From positions 1,302,001 to 1,366,000 of the forward strand of contig WHVY01000001.1 of NCBI GenBank assembly GCA_022266195.1: a stretch of 64,000 nt of DNA, written 5' to 3'. Below, in pieces: positions 1-14,689 of this stretch. The DNA comes from Tetranychus cinnabarinus (Eukaryota; Arthropoda; Arachnida; Trombidiformes; Tetranychidae). The notes beneath the pieces were generated by a model. The model was not told where the DNA came from. It did no database searches and was given only the letters and a program-made list of their open reading frames with translations. Each line of letters opens with the position of its first letter. Position 1 is the stretch's first letter. The position numbers and the translations under genes are program-made.

Positions 1-1406
1 CATTATAACAAAATTCATTTAATTATTACCAGTTTTTTCAACTTTTTTTTCACTCCAATTTTCAAGTTGCGCTTCTCTCAGCTTTTCATTAAATACACTT
101 TTAATCAACTATTGAAATACTTTTGTTGATTCGCTCATCAAGTTGATGATTGTCATTTGAATGATGAAAGCTTGTTCAAAACATGACAATGTTCATGATT
201 AAATGTCAGTTTTGAGTTTACCTTTTCGCTCTCTCGTTAGATCCAAGCATAAGTTTTGATTGTCAGTAATTAAAAGCTCACAAGCAAAGTCATTAAATTG
301 TTGAATTTTCAATCAAACGTGATTCTCGCTGCACTTGAAAAATGCAAAATTGAACGAATTCTCAATGGAAACTTTTCTTTTCAAACTTGTGTTAGAGCTT
401 CTTGAGCTTCACTTTTAGTCGTTAACTATTCTTAGCTCAGAGATACTCTTGGCAAAACTGAGTTGAGTCTTAGACTTGCGAATTGAAATAAGATCATTGT
501 TTAAGGATAGTCACCGATTTATTATATGAATTAATATCAATATATGAACAAACACACTGAAAGACAAAGAATTTTAAGGTTATGACTGCTTACTGGTCGC
601 TCGAGCTTCGACCCAGCGAACGTATCGACGCTGGAATTGCTCCTTAGAAAGCCATAATAACATTTGAGCCACTGATACATGTAAGAACTAACTTTCTGTT
701 TAATGTTCTTGAAACTAAAACTCCAATTTCTTGATGCAGTTCAACAATAAGCCTTTAACGAGCGTCTGCAAGTACTTCAAGATTTCACGAAAGTAAAGAT
801 CTTTCTTTGATGAGACCCATTTCGTTTGGACATCCAAGAAGTGATTCATAAATTTCGCAATTCCATTTTTCTCTTTGTGTTTCTGTGTCTCTCAATGTTT
901 CATTTTCATTGGAGATCAGTATGCATTAGTGCATTATTAAGAGATCTGTTTGAGTAACTTTTCCGTTTACTTGTTCCATCCAATTCATTATACATGACAG
1001 TCCAACTGAGAGTGGACAATAGAAGCTACAAAAGGAAGAAACAAAACATGGATTATCGGTTATATTATGAAACTTGTAAGAAATGGACAGAAAAGGAAAA
1101 TTAATGAATCGAAAAGATCATGTTGATGGAAGAAAAGTGAATAATGAAACCAAGTATTGTGATGATAATTATAGCACAAAGTAATGCAGGATGAAGGAAT
1201 GAAAAATCAGCATCCCAAGTAATTAAATTAATTAGCATAATGTAATTGACAATTTAATAAATGTGCTTCTCTCGTCATTTTAATGCTAACCTTTATTCAT
1301 CATATTCATTCAACGCCAAATGATGACACTTTTTTGTCTCCAACTTTGTTTTCTTTACTTTTTTTGCATTCACCTTTACTTACCTGGTTTTGAATATCGT
1401 TTCCAG
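1..1406. other. No gene seen; probable intron or upstream DNA of the cyclase gene
   Basis: AT-rich sequence with no long open frame and no recognisable protein segment. The first visible cyclase exon starts at 1407, right after a splice acceptor, so earlier exons must exist. This stretch is probably an intron of that gene. The N-terminal membrane cassette of the cyclase was not found here. Confidence 0.4.
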
Positions 1407-4400
1407 GAGAAACTTTTACTCTCACTTTTACCTCGATTTGTGGCTTTAGAGATAATCAAAGATATTGCCGAAGAGGAAGATCACAGGAAACTCCTTTCAG
1501 CTCAATTTCACAAAATTTATATTCACTGTTATAAAGATGTTAGGTAAGAATTGGATAAATTACAGAATCCAGAAAATTGGCTTCGAGTTCAACTTTTCTC
1601 AACTTTTCGTCTTCCTTTATTCATCATTAATTTATCCAAACACATTTTTCATTTCTTCAACTTTTCATGTTCTTTTCATTTCATTAAACATTTTTTTCCT
1701 CATTACTTTTCATAATCTTTTTACTTTTCTCTTTTTCCTGGAAAACTTATTTACTCTTTTCTTTCTTAATTATTTATTATTCATTTGTTTTTTGCATATT
1801 TTACTCAACCAATAATTGCAATTACTTTGAAGGTGAAAAGGTTCAAGAAAAGTTTTCTTTTGTTGCTAATTCTGATTCTGTTTGTTTGCCCTTTAAAGGC
1901 TCATTGAATTATTTTCATCATTTTCTGCTTTTCTTTATTCATCAGTATTTTATTTGCAGATATTCAAGGTTTTACAGCTTTAGCGTCTAGCTGCTCGGCT
2001 CAAGAGTTGGTCAGGTTGTTGAATGATTTGTTTGCCCGTTTCGACAAGTTGGCTCACGAGAATCACTGTTTAAGGATCAAGTTGCTTGGCGATTGTTACT
2101 ATTGCGTCTCTGGTCTACCCGATCCAAGAAAAGATCACGCTCATTGTTGTGTCGAAATGGGTCTCCATATGATCCAAGCAATCAAGTAAGTTGCATTCGA
2201 GAAAACACTTTCCTGTCCAGTCAAAAATCTCATCATTTTCTCAGCCGAAATAAAAAAACAAACAAATTTTATTCACCTAAAGTGTTGAACAAAGTCAGAT
2301 GGGCACATAATCTTGAATAATCTGAATAACCTTAAATCTAGAATCTATTCAATTAGTCTCTCTCATGCAAGAAAAACTAATTTAATTTAAAAAACTCCCA
2401 GTTAAATAAATGAACTCCCAGAGCATAGAATCGAGGTTTTGCATTCTTGTTCAAAACATTTATTTTAGTAAAAATTTCAAGCTTCTCACTGTTTCATTGA
2501 GAGAAATTAATTGAAAATTTCATTCTGAAATTCATTGTTTCTTTCGGTTGAGTTGAATTGACAATCTTGGAGCAACTCGACAAAAATTTAAGTGAAAATT
2601 CAATCTTCTTTTTTCATTAATTTCTCGTTTCAGGCGTGTTCGTAAGAAGACTGAGTTTGATTTAAACATGAGAATTGGAATTCATAGTGGATCAGTTTTA
2701 TGTGGAGTTTTAGGACTTAGAAAATGGCAATTTGATGTTTGGTCAAATGATGTTACACTAGCCAATCACATGGAATCAGGTGGACTTGCTGGGTAATGTA
2801 ACAAAAAAAAGATTCAAACGTTTTTCATTCTTATTCTCATGCCTTTTTGCTTGTGTGTTTATTGGCTTCTCAGTCGGGTTCACATCTCAAAGGCTACCCT
2901 CAACTACTTGGGTGACTCTTATGCAGTTGAACCTGGTGATGGACAGAGTCGAGACAATTATCTTCGTAATCATGAAGTTGAAACTTTTTTAATCAAACAA
3001 ACTGAACCAACACACATGAAGAGAGTGAGTAATGATTACAAGGTTAAATCTGTTGACATATAATCATGCATCCATAATCAAATGATTTATGCATCATAAT
3101 TCATGTTCAACATTTAACTTGATAACATAATTTGATTAACCACATTTTCAGGGGAAAATTAATTTTCGTTTTTTTTCTCTTCCTTCGATACTCATATTGA
3201 TTCAGGTTTATTCAACTCATGGACCTATTTTCTCATGTAAAGAAAGAAGCTCCAGTCAAGATTCTACCTCAGTGTTTCCAGAGAACTGTAATCCACCCAA
3301 ACGTCATGGTAAATGTTCAGTGAATACATTAAATTCAGAGCCAATCAACTCAACCTCAAGTGCAGATGAAAATAGGCGAATATTTAGTTCTACAAGTTCA
3401 CAGAGTGCCGATGATGATGGAACCCTTGAATGGACTCCTGAAATACCCTTTGGAAATGTAATTGAATTTATTCTTTGTTTCAATGTTCATTGAGAGTAAT
3501 CATGAAAAAATCCTTTTTTCGCTTCTTTTAGTTCAACGATTTACGATATTCACTTGACGATGATCCATTTGAAGCTGAACCTGGAAAAGTGACTTCAGGT
3601 AAAGCAACTTCTGGTTCAAAGTTGAGAAAAGGTTTTACCTCACGCAAGTCTGGACATGCTAATTTGGTTTCACCTTCTGTACCCGACACTGGCCTTGAGA
3701 TAAGCACGATTGAAGGCGAATCAAAGAACCTTTCAATTAAACGTAACAATGAAACTGTCCTTACGGTTAGTCAACAAGTTGACGAGCTTATTGATCATTC
3801 CATCGAGATTGAGTCAAACAAGAAAATGATCAAGGAAAATGTTACCTGGTTCACATTATCATTCAAAAATTCAGACATGGAAACCAAGGTGAGTCAAAAT
3901 GCAAAACTTGGTTCAACTGTTCAAATTAGTGAAACAATTCTTTAACTTGAAAAACTTTATTGAATGCAAATATCAAATACAAACAAAATTAGTGATTTTA
4001 TGTGATCTTTACTCGTCAAATCTTTCAACAACAATAATGCAAAACAAACAAAGGAATCCTCCTGACTGTCGAACATAAATCGAAAAATGAAAATCTTTAG
4101 GCTAAAAGCAACCTTCATCATTGTCAATCGATATTAAAGTTGCCAATTTTAATCACGATAAGCTCAATGTAACCTAAATGATTCACCTATTCAGCTAATT
4201 GGTTTTCTGAACTTTGATTACACTTGGAAGAAGTATAAGTGATTCATCATGTTAATATCAACCTTTTCAGTTTCACATTGTAAATGAAACTTTGATAAGA
4301 TGCACTTTAGTTATCAGTTGACTCGATACTGTTTTTAGACATTATCCGAGTGTTGACTGACAAAGGCTACAAAAAACTGACTCGAATGTCAAACATATTA

Positions 4401-7400
4401 TCAAACAAAATGTTTAAACGTTGAGTCACATCTGTAAGTCTCAGCTTTGCAAGCATACTTCCACCGGAACCCAAAAACTTTGGTTTCCCAAAAGCTTCCA
4501 TTCGAGTCATGAAATTAGTTACTCAGAATGATTGAAGTTGGCATCTTTTATTGCTTTAATTAGGACAATATCTGATCTCCTTCGAACCTCCAACTTTCGT
4601 TCTTGATTAATGAAAACATTCTTAGCAGATGTTTTCACTGTGCTTTGTCTTGTGACGGTCCAAGAATTTCACCTCTACAAATTGTTAAATAAACTTTGAG
4701 TCACATCTGTAGTAAGTTTATTATGACAAGTTTCAATTTGAACTCATTGTTCACCGACTTTTATCTAGTCTAACCTTGCCTAACCTAACCTTACCTAGCC
4801 TAACAAAAAATGACTCAAGGTTCATTTTTATGTGAACCAATTTATCAAGGTCTATTAAACCATGTTTAAACCAAACATTAATATTGCAGAACCATGGTCA
4901 ACTTGTTACTCTCAGTTGAACGTTTAACTTGATTCAAGTTAATCTATTGTTAAAATGGTCACTTTGACTTTAATAAATAACTTATCAATTCGTATCAACT
5001 CAACCAGTTCACCATCTTATTAATTTGTAATCATCCTTCAACACTCAACTTTAAACCATTCATTCCTGTCTCATTTCATTATCACTGAACAAAATGATTA
5101 TTTAAATTGTTGAATCATTAAATAATAGTTTTTAAAAGACAAAATGAGCAATTTATTCATCATCAAATCTCTAATAAATACCAAGTCAACTATTGGGATG
5201 AAAATTTACAAAAAATAAAAAATAATGAATCAACTTAATTGTTGAATAAGCAAAGCTAATTACTGTTGCTATTATTGTTTTATATTGTTCAGTTTGTCAT
5301 CTTCATGACATGAAATAATGAAGGAATAAGATTTAGAATAATGAATTGAGGAGAAAAAGAGAAAAAAAATTCTTCTCATGATTATCTTTATTATTTTGTT
5401 CAACTTTTTTTTTCATCCAACAGGGTAGATTGAATAACATAATGAATTCAGTTATGAAGTAATCAAGATGATTTTCTTATCCTTAATTGTCTTTTCTCAT
5501 TTTTAATGCAACGTCTTCCATTCATTGCAATGTACATTTTTTTCTTGTTCAATCATTAATAGTTTTTACTCTGCTACTGATTAATTAAGATTTATGGTTA
5601 AATGATTTAATTAAAGGATATTGATTGTTCATTCATTGTTAGTATTCATTGAAAGGAAAAATCATTTATCTGATTAATACATGATGCTAATACTGATGAG
5701 TTGCGATCAAATTTGATAAAAGTCCATTAATTACATGAAAGGTGTAAATGCTTGACCCTTGATTGGATGAGAATGTTAATTGGGCGAAAGAGTTAAATTG
5801 TTTCACCGATAGTTACTCGACCAATTCAAGATTAACTTTGTTTCTTTTCAATCCACAGTTTCATCAAACTAAGGACAGCGTCTTCAGGTCAAATATGCTT
5901 TGCATAGCTGTGATATGGCTTTTGCTTTGTGGCTCTCAGCTGATTATTTTTTCGCGGTAAGTATTGATTTAAGTTAATTTCAATTGATGAATAGTGAAAA
6001 CGGTTTGATTGGAAACTTTTCGATTATCTTTTCAAGTGCTTGGCTCTAAGAGTGAAGCCGATTTTCAGCATCAAATAGGCCAATGTATAGAAATTTTTGG
6101 AGGGATTTCTTGTTATCAGTCTGTTCTTACCTGGTTTCTTCGATATTTTCAATTTTTATTTCTATTATATTTTCATCAATAGTTAGGGATTAAACAAAAA
6201 AATCTCATTTTCTGTGGCTAAAACCATCTGGAAACAGATTGCTAATGCTATTCAAAAAGTAGTTCACTTTCAATCTCAACTGTTAGGTAAAGATTTACTC
6301 GTATCACAAATCAGTTTTAATGGCTTTTCTGGTTGATATTTTTCTCAAACAGAAAGCAAATTAAGCTGAGAAAACGAGCAAATTGAAATGAACTTAGCAG
6401 ATACATTAAATTATGGTTAATGAGTGAATTAAATCTAATTGAAATTACTATGGAACATTGAACATTTATTTTGAAAAATTAAATCGATCGGTTATCAAAT
6501 ACAAAAGGCCAAACCATTTGAAATTTACTTGAAATTGTTATCGACTTGAAACTCATAAACTTGCTTTTTCACTTCCAATCAACCTTTAAATTTTTCAATT
6601 TAACGATTTAATCATTTTATAAATACATTAATAACCTAATATTTACAAATCTAAAGCTTATAAACACGAAAATACTGTTTCTATGAAATGTCTTGTCAAG
6701 TAGTTTCCCTATTAAAGATACTTGCAAGGGAAGCTCTCATGATTCAGGGCAAAACCAGACGATTAAATGGTTGAAACCAGGCAATTTAGTAACCATCATA
6801 AGTCGACTATAATTATCATGTAAAATTGAACAATTTCACCTCAAGATGTTGATAATGCTTGAAAAGGAAAACTGTTTTCGAACTGAAAATTAATGATCAT
6901 TTTTCACTTGTTTCACCTCAACTTCAGCTCTCTGGTACTTGTTACATTATTTATAACTGGTTCACTGATTATGGGATTAAGTCTGGCAATTACTTTATCC
7001 TCTGAATTTGATTGGTGCTGTAAATCCTTTCAGAAACTTTCACATTCCCTGGACGAGTCAAGATTATTTTGTAATCTATTAAGCTGCCTACTAATTATCA
7101 TCATTTTTTCAACCACTTCATCAACCATTGTAAGTTTGTTCAACAGAATTTTAAAATTTAAAGAAAATAAAAAATTTTCTCATTCCATTCAACAGTTATT
7201 CTGTGATTCAATTGCTTACCAGTTTGATATCAACTCGACTGAACTATCATCTTCTTCTTCCTCCCCTTGGTCACCTGAACTATCAAGACAATGTTACATT
7301 TACAGAGAGGTTGGAATCAATATTGGATAACCTGAATTCGAATAATGAACTTTTTCTTTTCTTTCTCTCTCTTTAGTACTTTATCTATTCTTGGTTATTG

Positions 7401-10400
7401 ACGATGGTTGCAAGCACAGCATTCCTGAAGCTTCCATACACATTGAAATTTATCATTCTATTTACCATGACTACAGTCTATGTTTTCATGATTATCTTTA
7501 TTCTTAATAATCTTCCATCCATTCAGAAAGATGAGTAAGTTTCAATTGTCTTGTTTACCCATTCATCGACTTCAACAATTGGTTCACTCAATAGTTGACA
7601 AGTTATTTTAGCTTATCTGATATTTCACTCCCAGTTATTCAAAACTCTAGTTGAATGTTGATACCTAGTGATGGCATTATTATGCCCATTGTTTGAGTTA
7701 AAATGAGAACATTTTTTTCTCTCCATTTTTACTGAAAAATATTGGATTCTCATAGGAATGCTTAGCTTAACGGTACAATAAATGGATGTTTGATTCAATC
7801 GTATTTATCATTAACAAGCTTCATGTTTATTATTTGAAATTTCAATTTTTTTGTTTTCTTTTTTGCCAATCCAATTCTAATTCTTTTGTCAGCAATTCAA
7901 TTTTTCTGTCAACTCAGGTAAAAATGAGCTTTTATTTTCATTATTTTTCTTTCCCTTCTTTACTTGAGTTTGTTTTTATCATGGATTTGCAAATTGAAAA
8001 TGAACAGAAAAAAATGTAATACAAAAAACTGAGAAAAAAACTGGAAAATAATGAAAATACATTTTTCCATTTTTTGTTGCTTCTCTTTCCTTCTTAGACG
8101 ACTTTTTACTTCCAAGCCAAAACCTTTGATGTTGATTGTTTTATACTTTTTCGTTGTTATCTATCACTGTCGATTGGTATGTATTGCTGGTTGTTTGTTA
8201 CATCTTTTCATTAACATTTGTTGTTCAATTTCCTGATTTACAGATTGAACGAACTTCTCGGTTAGACTTTTTATGGAAACTTCAGGCGCAAAAAGAGCTT
8301 CAAGATATGCGAGAGTTAAGACATTACAATACACAATTGTTGAAAAATATACTTCCAGATCATGTTGCTACTTATTTCCTAACACATGACAGAACATCAG
8401 ATGTAAGTATTTCAAGATATCATGAAATAATCCTATTACAATACGCTTCAACAATTCTTAAGCTGAAAAGGGTTTAGTAAAAGTGAGGAGAAAAACATGA
8501 AAATTTCGACGCTTTTTTCATCAACTTAGAGGACATCGTTTAGTATTGATTATTCTATAAAATTCTGGTCAGTCTACATGAACCATAAACCAAATTCAGT
8601 GAAAATAGTGGTTAAGGTTGAACTTGAAACTCGTCAAAATGTCTATTTGGATCAATCAGTTAGCTGAGTAAATGCAGTGTCTTTTCACTTGTATTGATGA
8701 TAACCTGATGATTATTGTTAACTTTGTCCAATCAAAGTTGAAGTGTTTAACAGGAGCAAATCAAGGCTAAATCATGAAGGTTGATTAAAGATAACCCGAT
8801 GACTCTTGGACCTTCAGTCTGGATGTTCAGTTGAAATGTTTATCTTGACACTTTTCCAATGTTTACTTCAAGAGTAATAAAGTCATTGTTTTAAGTATCA
8901 ACCAGTTTTAACAGCAATAATGAAACAAATCCAATGCCCATTAGAATTGACTATAATCATGTTTCTAATTAATCATATTTTCATTTGCTTTTCTATTTGC
9001 AGGAACTTTATTCACAATCTTATGCCTGTTGTTCAGTTTTATTTGCCTCCATTCCAAATTTTGCCAATTTTTATTCTGAAGACATTAATAATGGTCTTGA
9101 GTGTATAAGACTATTGAATGAAATTATATTTGACTTTGATCAGGTTTGTTGTTGATTCAAAAAATATCTTGAAATGAAATTGATTTTTGCTATTCCTTTC
9201 ATTATAGCTTTTAGATGAAGATCGATTCCGTTCAATTGAAAAAATTAAAACCATTAGCAGTACTTATATGGCTGCTGCTGGTTTGAGTCCAAAAGATCAG
9301 GTAAATTTGCAATTCAACAATTGGTCAACATTTAATCAACAAATTTTCATCCTGTCAAACAGAGTAAATCAGCTGCTAATCATTTGACTGCTTTGATTGA
9401 GTATACATTTGCTATGAAGGAATCACTTGAAGAAGTCAATAAACATTCATTCAACAATTTTAAACTGCGAGCTGGTAAGTTGATTGTTGACCTGTAATAA
9501 TCAATAGAGTGACAATTAATGAAAATGTCAACACAATGGTAAAAAAAATGTTTGTTGAAAGATGGAAACAAGGTTGAAAATTAGACACAAAATGGCTTGA
9601 ATGTAATGGTTGAGAAAGCTCATTACAAGTAATCAAAAATAATAAATTAAATCAACATTGATTTAGCCAATATTTATATTATCAATTGATTTTCAGCTGA
9701 AAGTTAACTATTACTTTGCTTGGTAAGCTTATTATCATGAGTATATTTACTTTGCTTGATACAATGAATTATGTTAACATTATGTTTATTGGCATCATTT
9801 TGATTTTTATTTTGTGTTATTTTGTTTTGTCAAGCTCACAATTTGATTCAGGTTAATAGCAAGTTGATTATTTAGATGGATTAAATGATTAAAATAAAAA
9901 ACCAAATGGTATTGTTGGTTAACATTAAACTGTTGGAGCTGATTGTTGGCAAAATTAAACATTGGTTAGTTTCTTTAGGCTGTAATACATATTGGTTTTG
10001 GGTTTTGTGTTGTTACACAAGCTGCTTTATGAACCAGATTGTTTAACAAATTGTTTAACATGCACTGTTAAATTGAGGTTTTCTGGTTAAACATTATCCA
10101 ATTGAACAGTTAAATTTGATGAAGCTTATGATTAGTTTACTATTGAAAGATTTAATTCAACTTAAATTAATTGAATTACTTTCAATGCAATTACATCTTT
10201 TAACCATCGCGTCTTCTCAATCAAATTTTCAAATTCAAAGGTTATTATTGAAATGATGGAAAGATGAAGACAAGTCTTGACATCATTTTCACCTTGACTT
10301 GAATTTAATTTCCAAAACAGATAAACATTTCTTCCTTAACCTTTTCTTAACCTTTACCAAGTCATATGTTAAGGAATGTTTTTACTCCAGTCTCTCTTGG

Positions 10401-13157
10401 ATTTCATGAGGTAATTATTTTTGGCAAGGTTAAGGGTGATGATGATGACGGTGGTAATGTAATGGAGTCTCATGGAATCTTTTGACTTGAATAAAGCTTG
10501 AAAATCTTTTCCGTTGACCTTTTCAATGGTTTACTTTTGTCTTTTGTTCATCGCTTATTTTTGGGTTATAATGGGTCAATTTGTTTAATTTAATTTCAAT
10601 CTCCTGGTGATGATTGATCTAAAAGAAAGAGAGAAGAAAGGTTTGAGATTAGACTGGGAATAGAAACATTGATTGATTATAATATTAACAATCTGATTTG
10701 GGAAATAATACAGAGGAAATTTGATTCTAATAGGCAAACTGGTTGAATGTAAAAATTAATTTACTTTTTTGTCTAATCTATTATATTATTACCTTTTGTC
10801 CTGGCTGTTCAATATTAGTTTGTTTTTTATTGTTATTTCTGATGATGATGTTGGTGAATGTTGTTGCCTTTATTTGTTGTATTTACTGTCATTTTTATCT
10901 GGCTTCATTATAATGTTATTATTGATCTCAATTTGAATGTAAACATTGATGATGATGAGAATGATGATGTCGGTGTTTATCATGTTAATAATATGGATAA
11001 TAAGGAATGGATAAAGGTATTGGATGTTATAGTCAATATACTGACTAAGCTTATAGTAACTTCAGCTAAGAAGTAATTAAACAATAACATCTACTGAATA
11101 ACACTTTACTTGTAATCAACATTAACGATATTTCTGAAAGCTCAAACTTTTCTTAATTTCATATGATGGGGAATTTTTTTCTGCTTTTGAATGTAATTTA
11201 CTCAATCTTGTTACCAATGATTCTAATAAAAATGCTGATCAATAGCTACGCTAGTATATAAAATAATGCCAATAATGATGAGAAAAATACTTGAATACTT
11301 TTCTCGTAACATCGTTATTGGTATAATGTTACTCAAAAATCAAATCATTAGAAACATACGATATGTAGAACAAGTGAAAGGGGAAATGAAATAGCTAATG
11401 GTAATATCTATGATAAGTATTATAATGACCATTAGTTATGGTGATCAAATCGAAGTTAATTTTCAATTTGAAATTCTAGTTTAAATTTTTGTTCCTATCC
11501 TTCAACTATGCTAAAATCTTGATTACGGTCATCATCATCCTCTTGCTTATAATTGACGTCAATGTTCCAACCATGGTTCTCCTGCTTTAGATATTTGTTT
11601 GATCCGATATTGGTTGAGTTTCAATCCTTCCAATTGTTTCTGATCCATTTGTGTCAAATAATTAGCTGGTTTTGATAGTAAATCTGCAAGAAAAAAAGGT
11701 AAATTATTAAATTAGGCAACATTATAAAGAGATGTATTTATGTTTAAGTGGTCAGTGTCCATCAAAAAAGAGTTAGTTGACAAGTAACATAACTGTTGGC
11801 GATTCAAATCAACAAAGTATTATTTACCTGGTTGATGGTAATGCGAAATTAATGTTCACCACTGTAAATATTTTATTCAGCTTTTCACTGAATAACACTT
11901 GATTGTAGCTTTACTTGTTATCAGAATTTTCGTCTGAATCAGTAATAAGAAAAAGATGGAAATGTTTCTCATGGGAAAGTGTTAGAGTATAAATATTGTA
12001 GGATAACCTTAGCTCTACTCTGATCAACAGCAATATCAAAATACTTAGCTAATTGACCTAGCCTTTCTCAACGATTATCCAACCATTAAGCTAACCTAGG
12101 GAATCGTTTGTATTTCAATTTAACTCTGTATCTGGTTGAATGGATCAAATTGATCTGTTTTTAGCATGATTTTTTAACTAATTTGAATACTGTTAAATAA
12201 TTACAGCATGTTATTAGACTAATGTTTGATTTTGCCTTTCAATTTAAAATATTAATAGCAATAAAAAAAGTGATCGGCAAGAAATAATTTAGTTGCTTTT
12301 CGGATTTTCTGCAAAATTAAATTTTAAAATCCAATTATCAGTCTAATTTTAGGTTGCAGTTTAGGTTAGCAAGACTATTGGAAAGGGCAAGTCTCCATCT
12401 TATGGTTGCAAAATAAAGTAAAAAGTCGAATAAATTGATTGATAATTGAAATAATATTAGCCTCTAGCATGTTAATTATGATTGTAAATTGTCAACTAAT
12501 TCAATACAATTTATTACCTTTTAGGAATCAGCTTTGGTCCTTTAGTTGGAGGTGTTATCGGTGCTAAAAAGCCAGTTTTTGATATTTGGGGTAATACAGT
12601 TAACGAAGCAAGCAGAATGGATTCAACTGGTCAACTCGATCATATTCAAGTAATTGTTTGACTCTAATTGCTGCATCTGATTGAAGAGCTAAATTTATCA
12701 AAAATATGTTCTCTATTTTCAGGTTCCAAGGGCCGCAGCTGAAATTCTGGAAGATGAAGGTTATCGTGTTCAATATCGAGGTGTGATTCCGGTAAAGGGT
12801 AAAGGTGAAATGGAAACCTTTTATGTAACGGGTAAAAAGATTGAGAGATCAAAATCATTTGGCAAGCAAAATAACACACAGAATAGCCTGGCTGAAGTCA
12901 TGTACGGAATGGTTCAAGTGCGTAAAAAACAAGCTCTGGGTACAGCTTTATCGGTCCCGGGTCCAAGGATAAAATCTCCTGGTTTATCGGCTAGTTTAAC
13001 TATGAAGAAAAGCTCAAGAACAGGTCCAAAATTGAAACGCATGTTATCCGAAACACCAAACACTCGTAGGAAACGTAATCGTTTGGAGGAAAGACGAATG
13101 ACTGAGACTGGAGCTCATTCTTTTCCAGATGTAACGGACCAAAAGCCGGAAATTTGA
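1407..13157 (+). CDS. Membrane adenylyl cyclase, AC8 type (5' partial)
   Basis: Makes cAMP from ATP at the plasma membrane. Sixteen exons join in frame: 1407-1543, 1946-2185, 2634-2792, 2874-3024, 3206-3457, 3532-3888, 5859-5956, 6928-7309, 7377-7534, 8098-8176, 8244-8402, 9003-9143, 9208-9300, 9363-9474, 12525-12649 and 12723-13157, giving 1025 residues. The C1 domain has both metal aspartates (ILFADIQGF, LLGDCYYC). A Ser-rich linker and six hydrophobic segments follow (5859-8176). The C2 domain has FASIPNF, KIKTISSTYMAA, the NTVNEASRMD transition-state Asn/Arg and the KGKGEM lysine. The C2 wording (ELYSQSY, LSPKDQ, VNKHSFNNF) and the tail VRKKQ region resemble the Ca2+/calmodulin-stimulated AC8 group (fly Ac78C) more than AC1 or AC5. 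The first membrane cassette is missing, so the gene starts upstream. The donor after 7309 (GTTGGA) is unusual. Confidence 0.93.
3889..5858 (+). other. Long intron of the adenylyl cyclase gene
   Basis: About 2 kb between the C1 linker exon and the first transmembrane exon of the second cassette. It is flanked by GTGAGT and a CCACAG acceptor. I see only AT-rich sequence and no coding or RNA signal in it. The next intron (5957-6927) and those at 7535-8097 and 8403-9002 are similar. Confidence 0.7.
9475..12524 (+). other. 3-kb intron inside the C2 domain of the cyclase
   Basis: Separates the exon ending in the C2 strand KLRAG from the exon beginning ISFGPLVGG; phases match (1 + 2 bases of a Gly codon). 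It holds GAT-rich simple sequence near 10,430-10,460 and 10,840-11,000. A short open frame at 10,858-11,076 is low-complexity and unlikely to be a gene. Confidence 0.75.
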
Positions 13158-14689
13158 TCGATCAACATCTGAAACGAAAGGAAATGAAATTAGTTAATAA
13201 AATAAGCTATTTGACAATTGCAAGTTCAATCTATCTGTTGAAACGAGTATGCAGTGATGATGCATCAACATTGTTCTTGAGAAGAAGAAATGTTTACGTT
13301 AAAATATTGTATTCTGGATAATATGTAAAGAAATTAATTAAAAACAAAAGCTTCTAACCTTTCAATTTCTTATCTTTTCCTTGAAGTATTTCTCAATTGA
13401 GATGAAATATTCATCCATTCTCAATGGTATGGCTAATGCTTAACAAATAACCGATAAGCATATTAGGATATTGGAAGGGTAAACAATTATCTTAACCCCA
13501 AAGGCAATAATTTCGTTGATCTTTCGGATAATGGGAGACGAATACAAATCTTTTTAGGCCTTGTGAGAAAAAAAACTAGACGCAAATAAGCGTATTCAAC
13601 CCATCCAAATGCCTTATCAAGTCATAAAAGTACGTAGGCGATGATTAAAACGAACTTAAGCGAGATAATTGAAAAAATAAGCTGAGTTGATACATTTTTG
13701 GCTTAACTTTACACCGAGTAAAAGAATTGGACTGTAGAGACACATATTCAAAGCTGAGTAAAATTAAATTCAAATAAAGATAAACAATTATGAGGCACAA
13801 TTAAAACGAAAATTTGACCAAAGGATTAAAAGTTTCCTGGAAACACAATCTGAAAATGATCAAAATTTATTTTTAGCTTATTGTATGATTGATAGATGGC
13901 GTAACTTCTTAAAAGTGTATTTCCGGGGCTAGCGACGCATGATCTTTCTTTTGTCTAATTCAAGCCTGTAAAAAATTGCAAATTGGAAAAAAATATTGAA
14001 AATCTGAATTTTGATTGTAAATTTGTTATGAACTTATGAGGTTTTAGCTTGCAGTTGATCTCTGAGGACACTTCAATCAAGGTAAGAAACATTCTTTGTT
14101 TTAATTAGTGTCATTAGTGTCAATTACAATTAGTCTACTATGTGTTTTTGAAATTGTTTTAACCAAGAAGCCATCTTGGGTTAGTAAAACTCACCGTTAA
14201 CCACTCTTTCTTGCTCCCTATTCTTTCTCTCACCCTCTCATATACACTCATCATTTAAGCTATTTATCTTTCTCTCTCATCCTCTCTTTCTCTATTTACT
14301 CTCTCATCTTCTTAGTTTATGCCTTTCTCATCTTTCTCCCTCTGGTAATCTGTGCCCTCACTAATCTTCTAATCTTCCATCTTCTATTGCTCCCTCTGAT
14401 TCTCTCTCATTGTCTTTAACTCTCTCCATATCTCTCTTCCATTCTGGTCATCCTGTCTTAATCTTGTTCCACTGGGTTTTTCCTTAGTTTTCGTGTTCAT
14501 CCCATAGTCCATTTTGTCCCGTCCGGTCTTTCAGACTATCATCACCATCATCGGCTTCATCTTGCTAACATTTAACTTCTGATCTTTTATTGCTTTCATT
14601 CATTTCTCTCCGACCTCTCTTCTGGTTAACTTGATCTGTGATATTTTCATTTGTTTGGTTTATGCTGGTATTCATCCATCATCAGGAAC
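13158..14689 (+). other. Cyclase 3' flank and lingerer 5' leader region
   Basis: An AATAAA-type signal at about 13,196 can end the cyclase transcript. From about 14,200 the sequence turns pyrimidine-rich (TCTCTC-type runs), typical of a promoter-proximal or 5'-UTR zone. A possible non-coding leader exon ends at 14,081: a GCAG acceptor lies just before 14,055 and a GTAAGA donor follows. The first lingerer ATG is at 14,690. Confidence 0.4.
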
